This document shows positions 1 through 8,069 of a stretch of DNA of 64,000 bases, piece after piece (within the stretch, counting starts at the first letter, position 1; the number at the start of each line of letters is the position of its first letter). The DNA comes from Candidatus Borrarchaeum yapensis (GTDB lineage: Archaea; Asgardarchaeota; Sifarchaeia; Borrarchaeales; Borrarchaeaceae). The notes under the pieces are model-generated. The model saw nothing but the letters and a program-made list of their open reading frames with translations, did not search any database and was not told where the DNA came from. The translations under genes were made by a program, and so were the position numbers. Location: positions 38,856 to 102,855 of the forward strand of contig JAEOSF010000003.1 in NCBI GenBank assembly GCA_016840515.1, given 5' to 3'.

Positions 1-167
1 GTGGGGCAGTAGGTCCAATTGTTTCTGGCATCCTTTGGGAAGGATTCGCCCCCCAATATAGTTTTATAATCCCGGCTATAGCGATTTTTATTGCAGGAGT
101 TTTCTTCCTGATTATCGGCGTTCCAGATAAGGAAATCAAAAAGTTGATGGGAGTTAATACTAATTGA
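1..167 (+). CDS. C-terminal end of a membrane transporter (partial)
   Basis: The frame starting at base 3 is open from the window edge and ends at TGA 165-167, giving 54 residues. It holds two hydrophobic stretches separated by a short loop (GILWEGFAPQ, then IIPAIAIFIAGVFFLIIGV) and a charged tail (PDKEIKKLMG). This looks like the last transmembrane segments of an MFS-type permease. The next gene is also MFS, so the two may be neighbours of similar function. The family is inferred from topology only because the start lies outside the window. Confidence 0.55.
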   Translation, partial: GAVGPIVSGILWEGFAPQYSFIIPAIAIFIAGVFFLIIGVPDKEIKKLMGVNTN

Positions 168-246
168 CGAATAGATTTATTATTAAGAAGTGGTATTTCT
201 TCTACTAACTTCTTCTACTACAAAAAAAGAAGCACCGTATAATACT

Positions 247-254
247 TATAAAGC
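247..254 (+). promoter_or_regulatory. Candidate archaeal TATA box for the MFS gene
   Basis: TTATAAAG lies 27-34 bases before the ATG at 281. That places a transcription start close to the ATG, so the message would have a very short leader or none. This favours ATG 281 over the in-frame TTG at 272. Sequence match only. Confidence 0.35.
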
Positions 255-280
255 ATTAAAGGTTCTGCTGGTTGATTAAA

Positions 281-1534
281 ATGGGTGGAGAGAGTGAAGA
301 TATTTCAAGGATACGCTATTATCCATTAGTTTCTGGCACTTATTTCGTAGAGGGTATTGCGTCAATCTTAACTTCAGCATTTCTTCCTATCTACTTAGTT
401 GTGTTCATGGGGTTAGATGTAGTCACTGTAGCGATATATTCCACAGTAGCATTTATTCCATGGTTGGCAAAGCCAATCTGGGGATTTATCAGCGACAAGT
501 ACTCATTTACCCTATTTGGAAGAAACTTAAGAAGAAGGCCCTACATAGTAGTGGGAAGCGTTTTAAATTTTGCGTTATTGCCGTTTCTGGTGATTATTGA
601 TCCCCTTAATGGGCTGCTTTACGTTGCTGTCTGGTTCTTCCAAAATCTCGGTTGGTCTATGTTAGACACTTGTGTAGATGCCTTGAGCGTTGAAAATGAA
701 ACAACAAAACGAAATTTACTTAGTATGGTCTTATGGATCGGCTCATATCTTGGTACATTATTTGCTGGCTTTGTAATCGGATCTATACTTATGGCAGGTG
801 GTTTCGTCACTGGTTTCGTTATCGGGGCACTAGTATCGACTATTACGATCCTCTTTGTTATCTTCGCACCTGAAAAAGAAGTAAGTAAAGCAGAGAGCGT
901 TACAACAGACGATATAAAGGAATTTTTCAACAAAGATAACTTAAAGGATATCTTTTCTAACCAGCGATTTGTAATATGGGGACTGATTTTTGCTGCATTC
1001 TATAACATTGATTCTGGCATAACAGACTTCTTTTTCGAGCCATGGATGGTCCAAAAATTCGGATCCACTGTTTATCAGGTTGGTGCGTTTACCGCGGTGA
1101 CCTCTATCTTTGCTATAGTCGGAGCAATAGTTGGCTGGCTACTAGGGGATAAAATACGACAAGTTGGTCAGAAAAAAGTGTTGTCAGTTGCCTTACTTTG
1201 TTTCGCGGCTGGATATGTTCTCACTGCACTCGTGACCACTTTGACAGAGTTATATTATGTCTGGGTGTTCATATTCTTAGCTGTTGGCTTTGGAAGAGTT
1301 GCTCAGATTGCAATATTCATGGATATAACGAAACCAAAAATTGCAGGTATTATGTTTGCAATCTATATGGCATTTTTGAATATTGGAACATTTGTTGGTC
1401 GCGGACTTGCTGCAGTTGTTGTTCCAAGCCTTGGCATGGAAGGTACATTTTTCCTTGTAGCATTGTTCATGCTAGTACTTATTATCCCTGTCAACTTGAT
1501 TGATACTGTAAAGGCGAGAGAGATCTATCTATAA
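281..1534 (+). CDS. Major facilitator superfamily transporter
   Basis: The 417-residue protein has about 12 hydrophobic segments and an N-terminal block (PWLAKPIWGFISDKY) of the kind found between helices 2 and 3 of MFS carriers, with the conserved D and basic residues. The PW-L-KP-WG-SD pattern recalls the BT1/folate-biopterin transporter branch, but the substrate cannot be told from sequence. A charged cytoplasmic loop (residues about 200-230) divides the two six-helix halves, as is usual. An in-frame TTG at 272 is an alternative start. ATG is preferred because of the TATA position. It follows the tail of another transporter by 113 bases and probably has its own promoter. Confidence 0.75.
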   Translation: MGGESEDISRIRYYPLVSGTYFVEGIASILTSAFLPIYLVVFMGLDVVTVAIYSTVAFIPWLAKPIWGFISDKYSFTLFGRNLRRRPYIVVGSVLNFALLPFLVIIDPLNGLLYVAVWFFQNLGWSMLDTCVDALSVENETTKRNLLSMVLWIGSYLGTLFAGFVIGSILMAGGFVTGFVIGALVSTITILFVIFAPEKEVSKAESVTTDDIKEFFNKDNLKDIFSNQRFVIWGLIFAAFYNIDSGITDFFFEPWMVQKFGSTVYQVGAFTAVTSIFAIVGAIVGWLLGDKIRQVGQKKVLSVALLCFAAGYVLTALVTTLTELYYVWVFIFLAVGFGRVAQIAIFMDITKPKIAGIMFAIYMAFLNIGTFVGRGLAAVVVPSLGMEGTFFLVALFMLVLIIPVNLIDTVKAREIYL

Positions 1535-1542
1535 ACAATGAA

Positions 1543-1576
1543 TTTTTCATCCTTTCTTTTCATTTTTTTTGTTCTT
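1543..1576 (+). terminator. T-rich termination region after the MFS gene
   Basis: Runs of T (TTTTT, TTTCTTTT, TTTTTTTT) follow the MFS stop codon with no hairpin, which is the usual form of archaeal terminators. It also lies just before the end of the convergent PfkB gene. Confidence 0.45.
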
Positions 1577-1631
1577 ATATATTAGAGTGTTTTCTAAGCT
1601 ATTCTATACCCTTTGCTTGAGCAGTTCTTAT

Positions 1632-2588
1632 TTAATCTAATTTCTTAAGAAATATGCTCAGTTGTGGCTTAGTAGGGCTACCTCTTGTTTCAGGACGTGT
1701 AGCATTTAATGCACCAGCAGCATTTGCATGAATTAAAGCATCTTTTATCGAATGTTTCATACTCAGGAATGCAGCAAGAACACCGAAAAACGCGTCTCCA
1801 GATCCTACTGTGGAGATCACTTTGAGTCCCATTTTTTCCAAGTCTATTCCTGGAATCTTCAATATTTCTTGATTGAAGGTGTAAATACATCCATTTTTTC
1901 CCTGTTTAAAGATTATTTTAAGATTCTTATTAAACTTAGAGATTGATTCGACCGCTTCTGAAAGATCAGTACAACCAGTAAGAGTTTCCGCTTCTACTTC
2001 ATTAAGAAGTAAAAAATCCACAAAATTAAGACATTTTGAGAGACCTGACAGCCCCTCACTTATCTTTGTACCAGGATCCCAAAGAATTTCTGCTTTGTAT
2101 TCACTCCCAAGTTTGGCCAGCATTGTAGCAGTTTCTAAAGGAGGATCGGAAATTGCTATTATTTTCGCTTCTTTAATTAGCGTTATTCGTTCTGGTGACA
2201 TTATATCTTGTGGTTCTATCTCATTATTTGCACCAAAGTAAGTATGTATGACATTCTGTCCACCTTCATCTATGACAATATATGCCTGACCAGATTCTAT
2301 GTTGTTTACGATTTTGATTCCATCTGTAACTACACCTTCTTTTTTTAGTATATTTATCTGCTCTTTTCCAATCTCGTCATTACCGACTCCTCCAAATATT
2401 GCTACTGCATGCGGATCAGAAACTCGTGCTGCTGCTACTGCAACATTTGCTGCCTTTCCTCCAGGAACTCTCCCTATCTGTTTTATCGAGACTTCTTCTC
2501 CAGTTTTAGGAAACCTCTTTACAAAAAGCTTAATGTCGCTATTAATCGCTCCACAAGTGATTACACTTACCATTTTGTTCATATCCAT
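1632..2588 (-). CDS. PfkB/ribokinase-family carbohydrate kinase
   Basis: This 318-residue protein is full length for the PfkB family, which phosphorylates sugars or nucleosides with ATP. The N-terminal signature is visible as GRVPGGKAANVAVAAAR (about residues 38-54), and the catalytic anion-hole motif appears near the C terminus as STVGSGDAFFG, where the usual GAGD reads GSGD. DPGTK and LLNEVEAETLTG match internal PfkB blocks. Substrate is uncertain: ribokinase, nucleoside kinase or ADP-dependent relatives share this layout. Two further Met codons lie within five residues of the start, so the exact start is open. It is divergent from the glycosyltransferase at 2717. Confidence 0.85.
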   Translation of the reverse strand: MDMNKMVSVITCGAINSDIKLFVKRFPKTGEEVSIKQIGRVPGGKAANVAVAAARVSDPHAVAIFGGVGNDEIGKEQINILKKEGVVTDGIKIVNNIESGQAYIVIDEGGQNVIHTYFGANNEIEPQDIMSPERITLIKEAKIIAISDPPLETATMLAKLGSEYKAEILWDPGTKISEGLSGLSKCLNFVDFLLLNEVEAETLTGCTDLSEAVESISKFNKNLKIIFKQGKNGCIYTFNQEILKIPGIDLEKMGLKVISTVGSGDAFFGVLAAFLSMKHSIKDALIHANAAGALNATRPETRGSPTKPQLSIFLKKLD

Positions 2589-2716
2589 GGTGATTCAATA
2601 GTCAGATAGTTGCTCTCTAATGGATAAAAAACACACTGATTAATCTAAAACTTAAAATCCAAGGTGTAATACATCAAATATTATACGGACTAAGTTCTTC
2701 TAAGAGATGCATGTAA

Positions 2717-3805
2717 TTGCGATTGTATTATTTCATTACTATTATAAGAAAACATAAGCCCTTTATTGTAATTCTTCTTCTATTTTCTACGGCTTTTATT
2801 ACGAGAATTCTTAGAGTAAGTCATCCGCCACACATTATATCTGACGAAATATATTATGTTGTAGCAGCGAGATCCATTATCTACACAGGAAATGACCCCA
2901 ATCTTGTACATCCACCTCTTGGGAAATATCTCATAGGGCTTGGAATTCTTATTTTTGGTGATAATTCCTTTGGTTGGCGAATTATAGGAGCGTTTCTTGG
3001 AAGTATAATTGCGCCACTTGTTTATTTAATTGGTACAAAAATTTGGCATGAAAAAGTTGGCATCTTAAGTGGAGTTTTCATCCTTATTGATCCGCTTACT
3101 TATGCTATGTCATGCATTGCAATGTTAGACATTTACCTTACCTTTTTCATCACTTGTGCATTTCTTGCCTTCATATATCAAAGATACATTATATCAGCAG
3201 TATTTTTTGGGCTTGCCTCTAGTGTGAAATTTGTTGCTATATTCTCTATTTGTGGTGTGGTATTATATCTAATCTATATACGTGAATGGAAACTCATTCG
3301 ATGGTTCATTATCATTCCGATAGTAGTTTTTTTCGCTACAGTTTTACCAATTATGCTAGTTGAAGGTATAGGGAAGTGGGTTGCCTATACGCTTTTCTAT
3401 CTTGTATGGAGTTTTGGGCTAAATGTTGAACATCCTTTTGCAAGTCGACCAGAGGGCTGGCTTTTAAACATTAAGCCCTTTCCATTCTATCTAAATACTT
3501 GTAAACTAATAGCTGCCGCTAATCCATATCTTTATCTTTTTGCTATTCCCACCAGTATATACGTTATTTACTTAGCTATCAAGAACAGAGAAAACAAAGT
3601 AAATTTCTCTGAAATGCTCCCAGTTTTATGGTTTATAACACAATATGGCTTCTTCTTTCTCTTGCCTAGAACCACTCAATTTATTTTTTATCTACTTCCG
3701 TCAGTCCCAGCCATTCTATTGCTTACAGCACGAGGGACCGAGTTGAGTGTGGAGAAGTTATTTAAAAAAAATCGTAAGGTCGTGAATTTGGACATTCTAT
3801 TGTAA
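2717..3805 (+). CDS. PMT/GT39-like membrane glycosyltransferase
   Basis: The 362-residue protein is mostly transmembrane and carries the hallmarks of protein O-mannosyltransferases: an acidic pair in the first external loop (ISDEIYYVVAAR), the HPPLGKYLIG block, and MLDIYLTFF. These enzymes move a sugar from a dolichyl-phosphate carrier to secreted proteins. It is short for a PMT (usually 500 residues or more), so the C-terminal luminal region is reduced or absent. An in-frame TAA sits immediately before the TTG at 2717. No strong SD is visible, so a second TTG at 2723 is also possible. Acceptor and sugar are unknown. Confidence 0.7.
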   Translation: MRLYYFITIIRKHKPFIVILLLFSTAFITRILRVSHPPHIISDEIYYVVAARSIIYTGNDPNLVHPPLGKYLIGLGILIFGDNSFGWRIIGAFLGSIIAPLVYLIGTKIWHEKVGILSGVFILIDPLTYAMSCIAMLDIYLTFFITCAFLAFIYQRYIISAVFFGLASSVKFVAIFSICGVVLYLIYIREWKLIRWFIIIPIVVFFATVLPIMLVEGIGKWVAYTLFYLVWSFGLNVEHPFASRPEGWLLNIKPFPFYLNTCKLIAAANPYLYLFAIPTSIYVIYLAIKNRENKVNFSEMLPVLWFITQYGFFFLLPRTTQFIFYLLPSVPAILLLTARGTELSVEKLFKKNRKVVNLDILL

Positions 3806-4089
3806 TTTTAGGTTTATTGATATCTAACAAAACAACTCATTATTGGTTGAAAAATCATTTATTTCATCATCTACTAATTTTAAAATCGTGATACAATAAC
3901 TTTTTATTGATATCATCCAAATCTTCATAACCGCAAGTTTACCACGCAACTATGATCATGTGAATAGTCTGCTCCCTTAACTTGCAACAAAAAAATATTC
4001 GTTTAAGTTAATATGCACTAGATTCAAAAAGTATCTAAGACTTAGAGTCTATTCCGTGTTTGTTCCTCTTTTATGATGATGGTGTTTGA

Positions 4090-5892
4090 ATGGGAAAACT
4101 GCTTTTTGATGATTATGACTTCCGAAACAAATGGGTTAGAATTTTTACGCATCCAGTCCTTCTTTCATTGTTCAATTCATTTTTAATAATCATTCTAATC
4201 ATCTTTGGGCTTGTACTTGCAGCAAGAGATGGGAATGTTTTTGTAGGATTACTCGGAGATGGATGGGGTGAAGTTGCAGTAATTGAAGAGATTCGAACTG
4301 GCAGAATTTATCCTTTCAGCGATCCTGCTAACGCAGATATTACAGAACCCTTATTACATCAACCACCATTATTTTTTTGGGCCTGTTTGCTTATTGGCGA
4401 AGCGTTTAATCTCCCTTCGTTTTGGACTCAGCACATAATGAATATTATCGCACAATTTTTATTTCATTATGCATTTTACATGCTTTGCCTTGCGATATTC
4501 AATAATAAAAAACAAGCCCGATTAGCATTATTTTTTTCTGTTTTTGCGTATTCATTATCCTGGATTCGTTTAGTAGGCATACTCTTATTCAATTGGGGAA
4601 CAGTACAGGTAGGAATAATGAGCATCCTTACAGGAAACACAAATTTAAACGTTGATCCAATTGTAAGAGAGAAGATAAACTTTGTGATGTTTGAATACTG
4701 GGATCTACGACATAATCTTTTTACTCAACGAAATTCAAAGCTCTCATACAGTTTTGGTTTCTTTAGTCTTTTGTTTTACAAGAAAATAGAGAAGTTAACC
4801 GACTGGAAATATCTTGGCATCTCGGCTGGCTTTTTAGGATTAGCAATAATAACACATCATCTTTCAACACTAGGTTTTAGTGCCATATTCCTTATTTTAT
4901 TTTTTATTAGGCTTATTAGAGATAAGAAAATTTCAATTGAATTCTTAATTCTCTTATTTGGGCATCTAGTAGGTTCATTCGTCACAATACCAGTGCTTTT
5001 GAATCTATTGGGAGGAGGGGCTACTCGCTGGGTATTAGAAAGCCAAACAACAGGTGCTGGATGGGGATTGAGAACTCCTTCAGGAAGACCATCATGGCCA
5101 TATCCATGGGAAATCTTTGAAGCTTATGGCCTAGTTTTTCTATTAGCTGTGCTAGGAGTCTATTGGTTGTACAAAAAAGGAAATTTAGACAAATTTGGAA
5201 TCCCTGCAGTTATGGGGATCTGGGGTATGGTTGTTGGCAATTTACAGTGGGTAGGAATAGAATACCAAGTGCTATTTCGTCAGACAAATTTCTTGTTCTA
5301 TGCATTTTTTATCTATGCGCCTTTTGCTCTTGAATACCTATTTCTTAAGTTCGATTTGTTTTCAGTTAATCAATCTAAAATGAAATACCTCAATAAATTG
5401 AAAAAAATAAAACCTTCAAGATTTCAAGCTCGGATTCTATTTATTCTTGTTCTTCTTATTGGGCTTTTCACTTCACAATTAGTTGGTTTCTTCATTTTTA
5501 ATCTGCGAAAGACACCGATACATTTCATTGTTGATGGAGATGAATACGAAGGTATTATGTGGCTAGCAGAGAATACAGACAATTCCCAAGTTGTTTATGC
5601 TCCCGAAAATGTTTCAAGAAAAATACCTGCATTATCAGGAAATAAAGTTGCACTAGGTTATGTTTCTTATTACTCTCTTACCAGAGAAGATGAACGAGCA
5701 CGAAGGATAAATGAGAGCCTAATAGTGTTTGGCGAAGGGAATTATCAAAAATCTGAGTTAATAATTAAAAAATACAATTCGAGTTTCTTATTTGTCGTCT
5801 TAGATACACTTCCTGAGGATAAACTACAGTCTTTCGAAGGAAAGTTTGAAAGGGTATTTGAAAATAGTAATATAATGATATTTGTGATATAG
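4090..5892 (+). CDS. Large multi-pass membrane protein, GT39/GT-C-like
   Basis: This is a 600-residue protein with roughly 10-12 transmembrane helices. The first external loop contains GDGWGEVAVIEEIRTG and HQPPLFFW, which resembles the acidic catalytic loop and the following HxPP region of GT-C glycosyltransferases. The soluble C-terminal part (about residues 480-600) follows the last helix, as in that class. It is probably involved in glycosylation of surface proteins or lipids, like the gene upstream. The start ATG is preceded by GGTG at a short distance. Membership in GT39 is an inference. A different GT-C family or an unknown membrane protein is possible. Confidence 0.55.
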   Translation: MGKLLFDDYDFRNKWVRIFTHPVLLSLFNSFLIIILIIFGLVLAARDGNVFVGLLGDGWGEVAVIEEIRTGRIYPFSDPANADITEPLLHQPPLFFWACLLIGEAFNLPSFWTQHIMNIIAQFLFHYAFYMLCLAIFNNKKQARLALFFSVFAYSLSWIRLVGILLFNWGTVQVGIMSILTGNTNLNVDPIVREKINFVMFEYWDLRHNLFTQRNSKLSYSFGFFSLLFYKKIEKLTDWKYLGISAGFLGLAIITHHLSTLGFSAIFLILFFIRLIRDKKISIEFLILLFGHLVGSFVTIPVLLNLLGGGATRWVLESQTTGAGWGLRTPSGRPSWPYPWEIFEAYGLVFLLAVLGVYWLYKKGNLDKFGIPAVMGIWGMVVGNLQWVGIEYQVLFRQTNFLFYAFFIYAPFALEYLFLKFDLFSVNQSKMKYLNKLKKIKPSRFQARILFILVLLIGLFTSQLVGFFIFNLRKTPIHFIVDGDEYEGIMWLAENTDNSQVVYAPENVSRKIPALSGNKVALGYVSYYSLTREDERARRINESLIVFGEGNYQKSELIIKKYNSSFLFVVLDTLPEDKLQSFEGKFERVFENSNIMIFVI

Positions 5893-5950
5893 CCTGCTCC
5901 GCGTTTAAATATTAAATAGTATTAACTCTCATGATTAGAATACTAAGTAA

Positions 5951-5956
5951 GGAGGT
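5951..5956 (+). promoter_or_regulatory. Perfect Shine-Dalgarno before an ATA codon
   Basis: GGAGGT sits eight bases before ATA 5965-5967, and no ATG, GTG or TTG exists in that frame between the upstream TAG (5956-5958) and the mature protein region. The SD therefore decides the start at a non-standard codon. Confidence 0.6.
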
Positions 5957-5964
5957 AGAAGAGG

Positions 5965-6648
5965 ATAAGAAAATATCTCATTTTTGCGGTATTAATATTA
6001 GGTATTATTTTACTAACTCCTAGCGCCGAAGCAACAACAGAGACTTTAGAACCTATCGCCGATTCATTTGTCAATTCAGATAAATCCACTAGTAACTTCG
6101 GAGGCCAAGATGTTTTACGTATTACATATCAGAATAGAACATATTTTGATGATATAGAAAGGCGTGCCTACCTAAAGTTCAATCTTTCTGAGGTGCCCAG
6201 CGGCTCAACTATCAATTCAGCAAAATTGAGATTACATTCGGTGGTCGTCACGGAAACAGCTAAAATAGGAGCCTTTTATTGCCCCGATAATACATGGGAA
6301 GAGCTAGAGATTACATGGGAAAATGCCCCAGATACCTCAGGTGATGCTGTAGACATTGTCTCTGTCGCGGAACCGGGAGAATGGTATGAATGGGATGTGA
6401 CAAGCATCGCAAAAAAGGATACAAAAATTAGTATCGTGCTGCAAATAGATGAAAGTGAACGGTCAAAGTCACCATGGGTATCCTTCCGTACTAAAGAAAC
6501 CAATAGAGACCCTCAATTAGTTGTGGACTACAGTAGTGATGGCGATGGAGGACGATGTTTAGGTACCATTATGATCGCTTTTGTCCCACTGATCGCTTCA
6601 CTATGTTTGTTTGGAAAGCAAAAACTTACTACAAGACCTATTCCCTAA
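5965..6648 (+). CDS. Secreted DNRLRE-domain surface protein, apparent ATA start
   Basis: The reading frame encodes 227 residues from ATA 5965. An N-terminal signal peptide is clear (RKYLIFAVLILGIILL followed by TPSAEA). It is followed by a DNRLRE-type beta-sandwich: DSFVNSDKSTSNFGG, AYLKFNLSEVPSGSTI, AKLRLH, TWEELEITWENAP, VSFRTKE. That fold is common on archaeal surface proteins and often binds carbohydrate. The C terminus has GGRCLG, one hydrophobic helix and KQK, which looks like a sorting or anchoring tail. Starting at the GTG at 6193 would delete the signal and half the domain, so the ATA (or a sequencing error of ATG) is favoured. The partner in the cell is unknown. Confidence 0.7.
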   Translation: MRKYLIFAVLILGIILLTPSAEATTETLEPIADSFVNSDKSTSNFGGQDVLRITYQNRTYFDDIERRAYLKFNLSEVPSGSTINSAKLRLHSVVVTETAKIGAFYCPDNTWEELEITWENAPDTSGDAVDIVSVAEPGEWYEWDVTSIAKKDTKISIVLQIDESERSKSPWVSFRTKETNRDPQLVVDYSSDGDGGRCLGTIMIAFVPLIASLCLFGKQKLTTRPIP

Positions 6649-6664
6649 TCTTCTTTTCTTTTTT
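6649..6664 (+). terminator. T-rich terminator between convergent genes
   Basis: A run of TTCTTTTCTTTTTT directly follows the stop codon of the surface protein and precedes the end of the amidohydrolase on the other strand. Confidence 0.4.
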
Positions 6665-6689
6665 AGAATAGTCATGAAGTTCGCTATGT

Positions 6690-7637
6690 TTATAATCCAA
6701 GAAGTTGTTTTGCATTTAGACCAAGTATCTTTGCCCTGTCTTCATCTGTCAAATGGCGTGCTTTTTTAATTACATGGACAGTTATCTGCATATACTCAAG
6801 ATAATCAGAGCCATATAGAACTCGATCGAATCCACCAATGGCATCTTTTACTTTGTCTGCTAATATAGGATCTGTAACAACATCTGGTACCGCAGATACT
6901 TCAAGCCAAACATTTTCATGTTTTCTGGAAAGTTCAAGGGCATCTTTAAAGAAAATCCCAGGATTATCGCGACTGTAATATCCAGAATGTGCTAAAACAA
7001 TAGGAAGATCATTAAAATCTTTAGCAAGAGGTTCCAAATATTTTGGATTACAATATTTTGCTAATTCAGGTATTTCCCATGGACCAGGACCACAACCTGT
7101 GTGAACTAATAGAATCTTCCCATTCTTTTCAAAATCTTCACAGACAATTCGCAGATTCTCATTTTCAGAAGGATTGAAGAGAAACGGCCAAATTTTTAAT
7201 CCCTTTAAGCGAAGTGTATTCAATTCCCTTAATTTTTGCGTTACATATTCTTCATCTTTCAGCATATTAATTGATCCAAAGCCAGTAAATTTATCAGGAT
7301 GGGTATTAACTATTTCTGCCAATTCTTTAAGAGAGGTAGGGGAACTAGAGGCTCTTTCCTTAAGATAATATTCCAATTCACGCCATGCTTCCTCAAGTTG
7401 TGAAAACGACCGACTTGATACACCATTTGGCCAGTAATGGGAGGCCACATCACTCTTTAAAAAGGCGTCTCTTATCCAGTTCTTAATCTCCGGCCTCTTT
7501 ATAGATCCTCCAAAATCTTTCCCTAATAAAACGCTATGGGAGACGCCTGAAATATCCATTTCTTCGAGAATCTCATTTATGATTAATTTTGAACTTCTTT
7601 TTGGATGTACATGAAAATCAATAACTAGATAACTCAT
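6690..7637 (-). CDS. Amidohydrolase family protein (Amidohydro_2 type)
   Basis: The 315-residue protein has the TIM-barrel metal-binding start DFHVHP (residues 7-12), a central LVHTGCGPGP, a later VLAHSGYYSRDNPG and LYGSDYLEY near the C terminus. These match the H-x-H, H, H and D ligands of the Amidohydro_2 group, which includes decarboxylases such as ACMSD and lactone hydrolases. The exact substrate is not visible. The start ATG follows a T-rich leader without a strong SD. It stands alone, between a surface protein and IS debris. Confidence 0.75.
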   Translation of the reverse strand: MSYLVIDFHVHPKRSSKLIINEILEEMDISGVSHSVLLGKDFGGSIKRPEIKNWIRDAFLKSDVASHYWPNGVSSRSFSQLEEAWRELEYYLKERASSSPTSLKELAEIVNTHPDKFTGFGSINMLKDEEYVTQKLRELNTLRLKGLKIWPFLFNPSENENLRIVCEDFEKNGKILLVHTGCGPGPWEIPELAKYCNPKYLEPLAKDFNDLPIVLAHSGYYSRDNPGIFFKDALELSRKHENVWLEVSAVPDVVTDPILADKVKDAIGGFDRVLYGSDYLEYMQITVHVIKKARHLTDEDRAKILGLNAKQLLGL

Positions 7638-7714
7638 GGTTTACGAAGGACTCTTTAGAGATTTTAATTTTTTCTTAGCGGAAAATTAAAAGATGTTATG
7701 TCATTACTTCAAAT

Positions 7715-7753
7715 GTGAACTACCCCACCTGTCGGAAGGGGACTTCCCGCCGA
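7715..7753 (-). repeat. IS200/IS605-type end hairpin (dispersed copy 1)
   Basis: The sequence begins GTGAACTACCCCACC and ends GGGGACTTCCCGCCGA, forming a short G+C-rich hairpin. This GAACTACC...GACTTCC shape is typical of IS200/IS605 right ends, which also form the 3' part of the TnpB guide RNA. Its last 18 bases are identical, in inverse orientation, to 26736-26753. It lies 317 bases past the stop of the TnpB-like gene, so it may be the end of that element or a separate solo end. Confidence 0.6.
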
Positions 7754-7855
7754 TTTAGTTAAAACTCAGAAATGTCGCAAAAAAGTGCTAAATAGCATAA
7801 AACGATATTAGATGAAAATAGATGAATTATAAATGAGATGAATAGTAATAACGAT

Positions 7856-7984
7856 CTATTCTTCATTCTTTACATATCGTAGATTAACAGATTCTTTTAG
7901 CATTTCTTGATCAAACAAATAAGAAATTAATGAACTAGTTCCAAATTGATTTGTTGTAATAAGTGGCTTGTCATGTTTCGTCAT
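7856..7984 (-). CDS. Possible small ORF or gene fragment, 42 residues
   Basis: An ATG at 7984 opens a 42-residue frame ending TAG at 7856. The peptide starts MTKHDKPLITTNQFG and ends LRYVKNEE, and its composition looks protein-like. A GTGATC stretch lies three bases before the ATG and could act as a weak SD. The frame stays open upstream for about 12 more codons, with no better start. It could be the remains of a host gene cut by the TnpB-like element next to it. I do not recognise the family. Confidence 0.3.
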   Translation of the reverse strand: MTKHDKPLITTNQFGTSSLISYLFDQEMLKESVNLRYVKNEE

Positions 7985-8069
7985 ATAGATCACGATAGCT
8001 ACCAAAGAGATTTTTATTGTACATCTTCTAACTCAAAGATAAATGTTATGCTTAAAACCTTACAATTAT

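Larger units (their letters stand above)
7638..8069. other. Gap with IS remnants and a small ORF
   Basis: This 432-base stretch holds one IS200/IS605-type end hairpin (7715-7753) and a possible 42-residue reading frame on the minus strand (7856-7984). The rest is A+T-rich with nothing recognisable. Confidence 0.6.
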
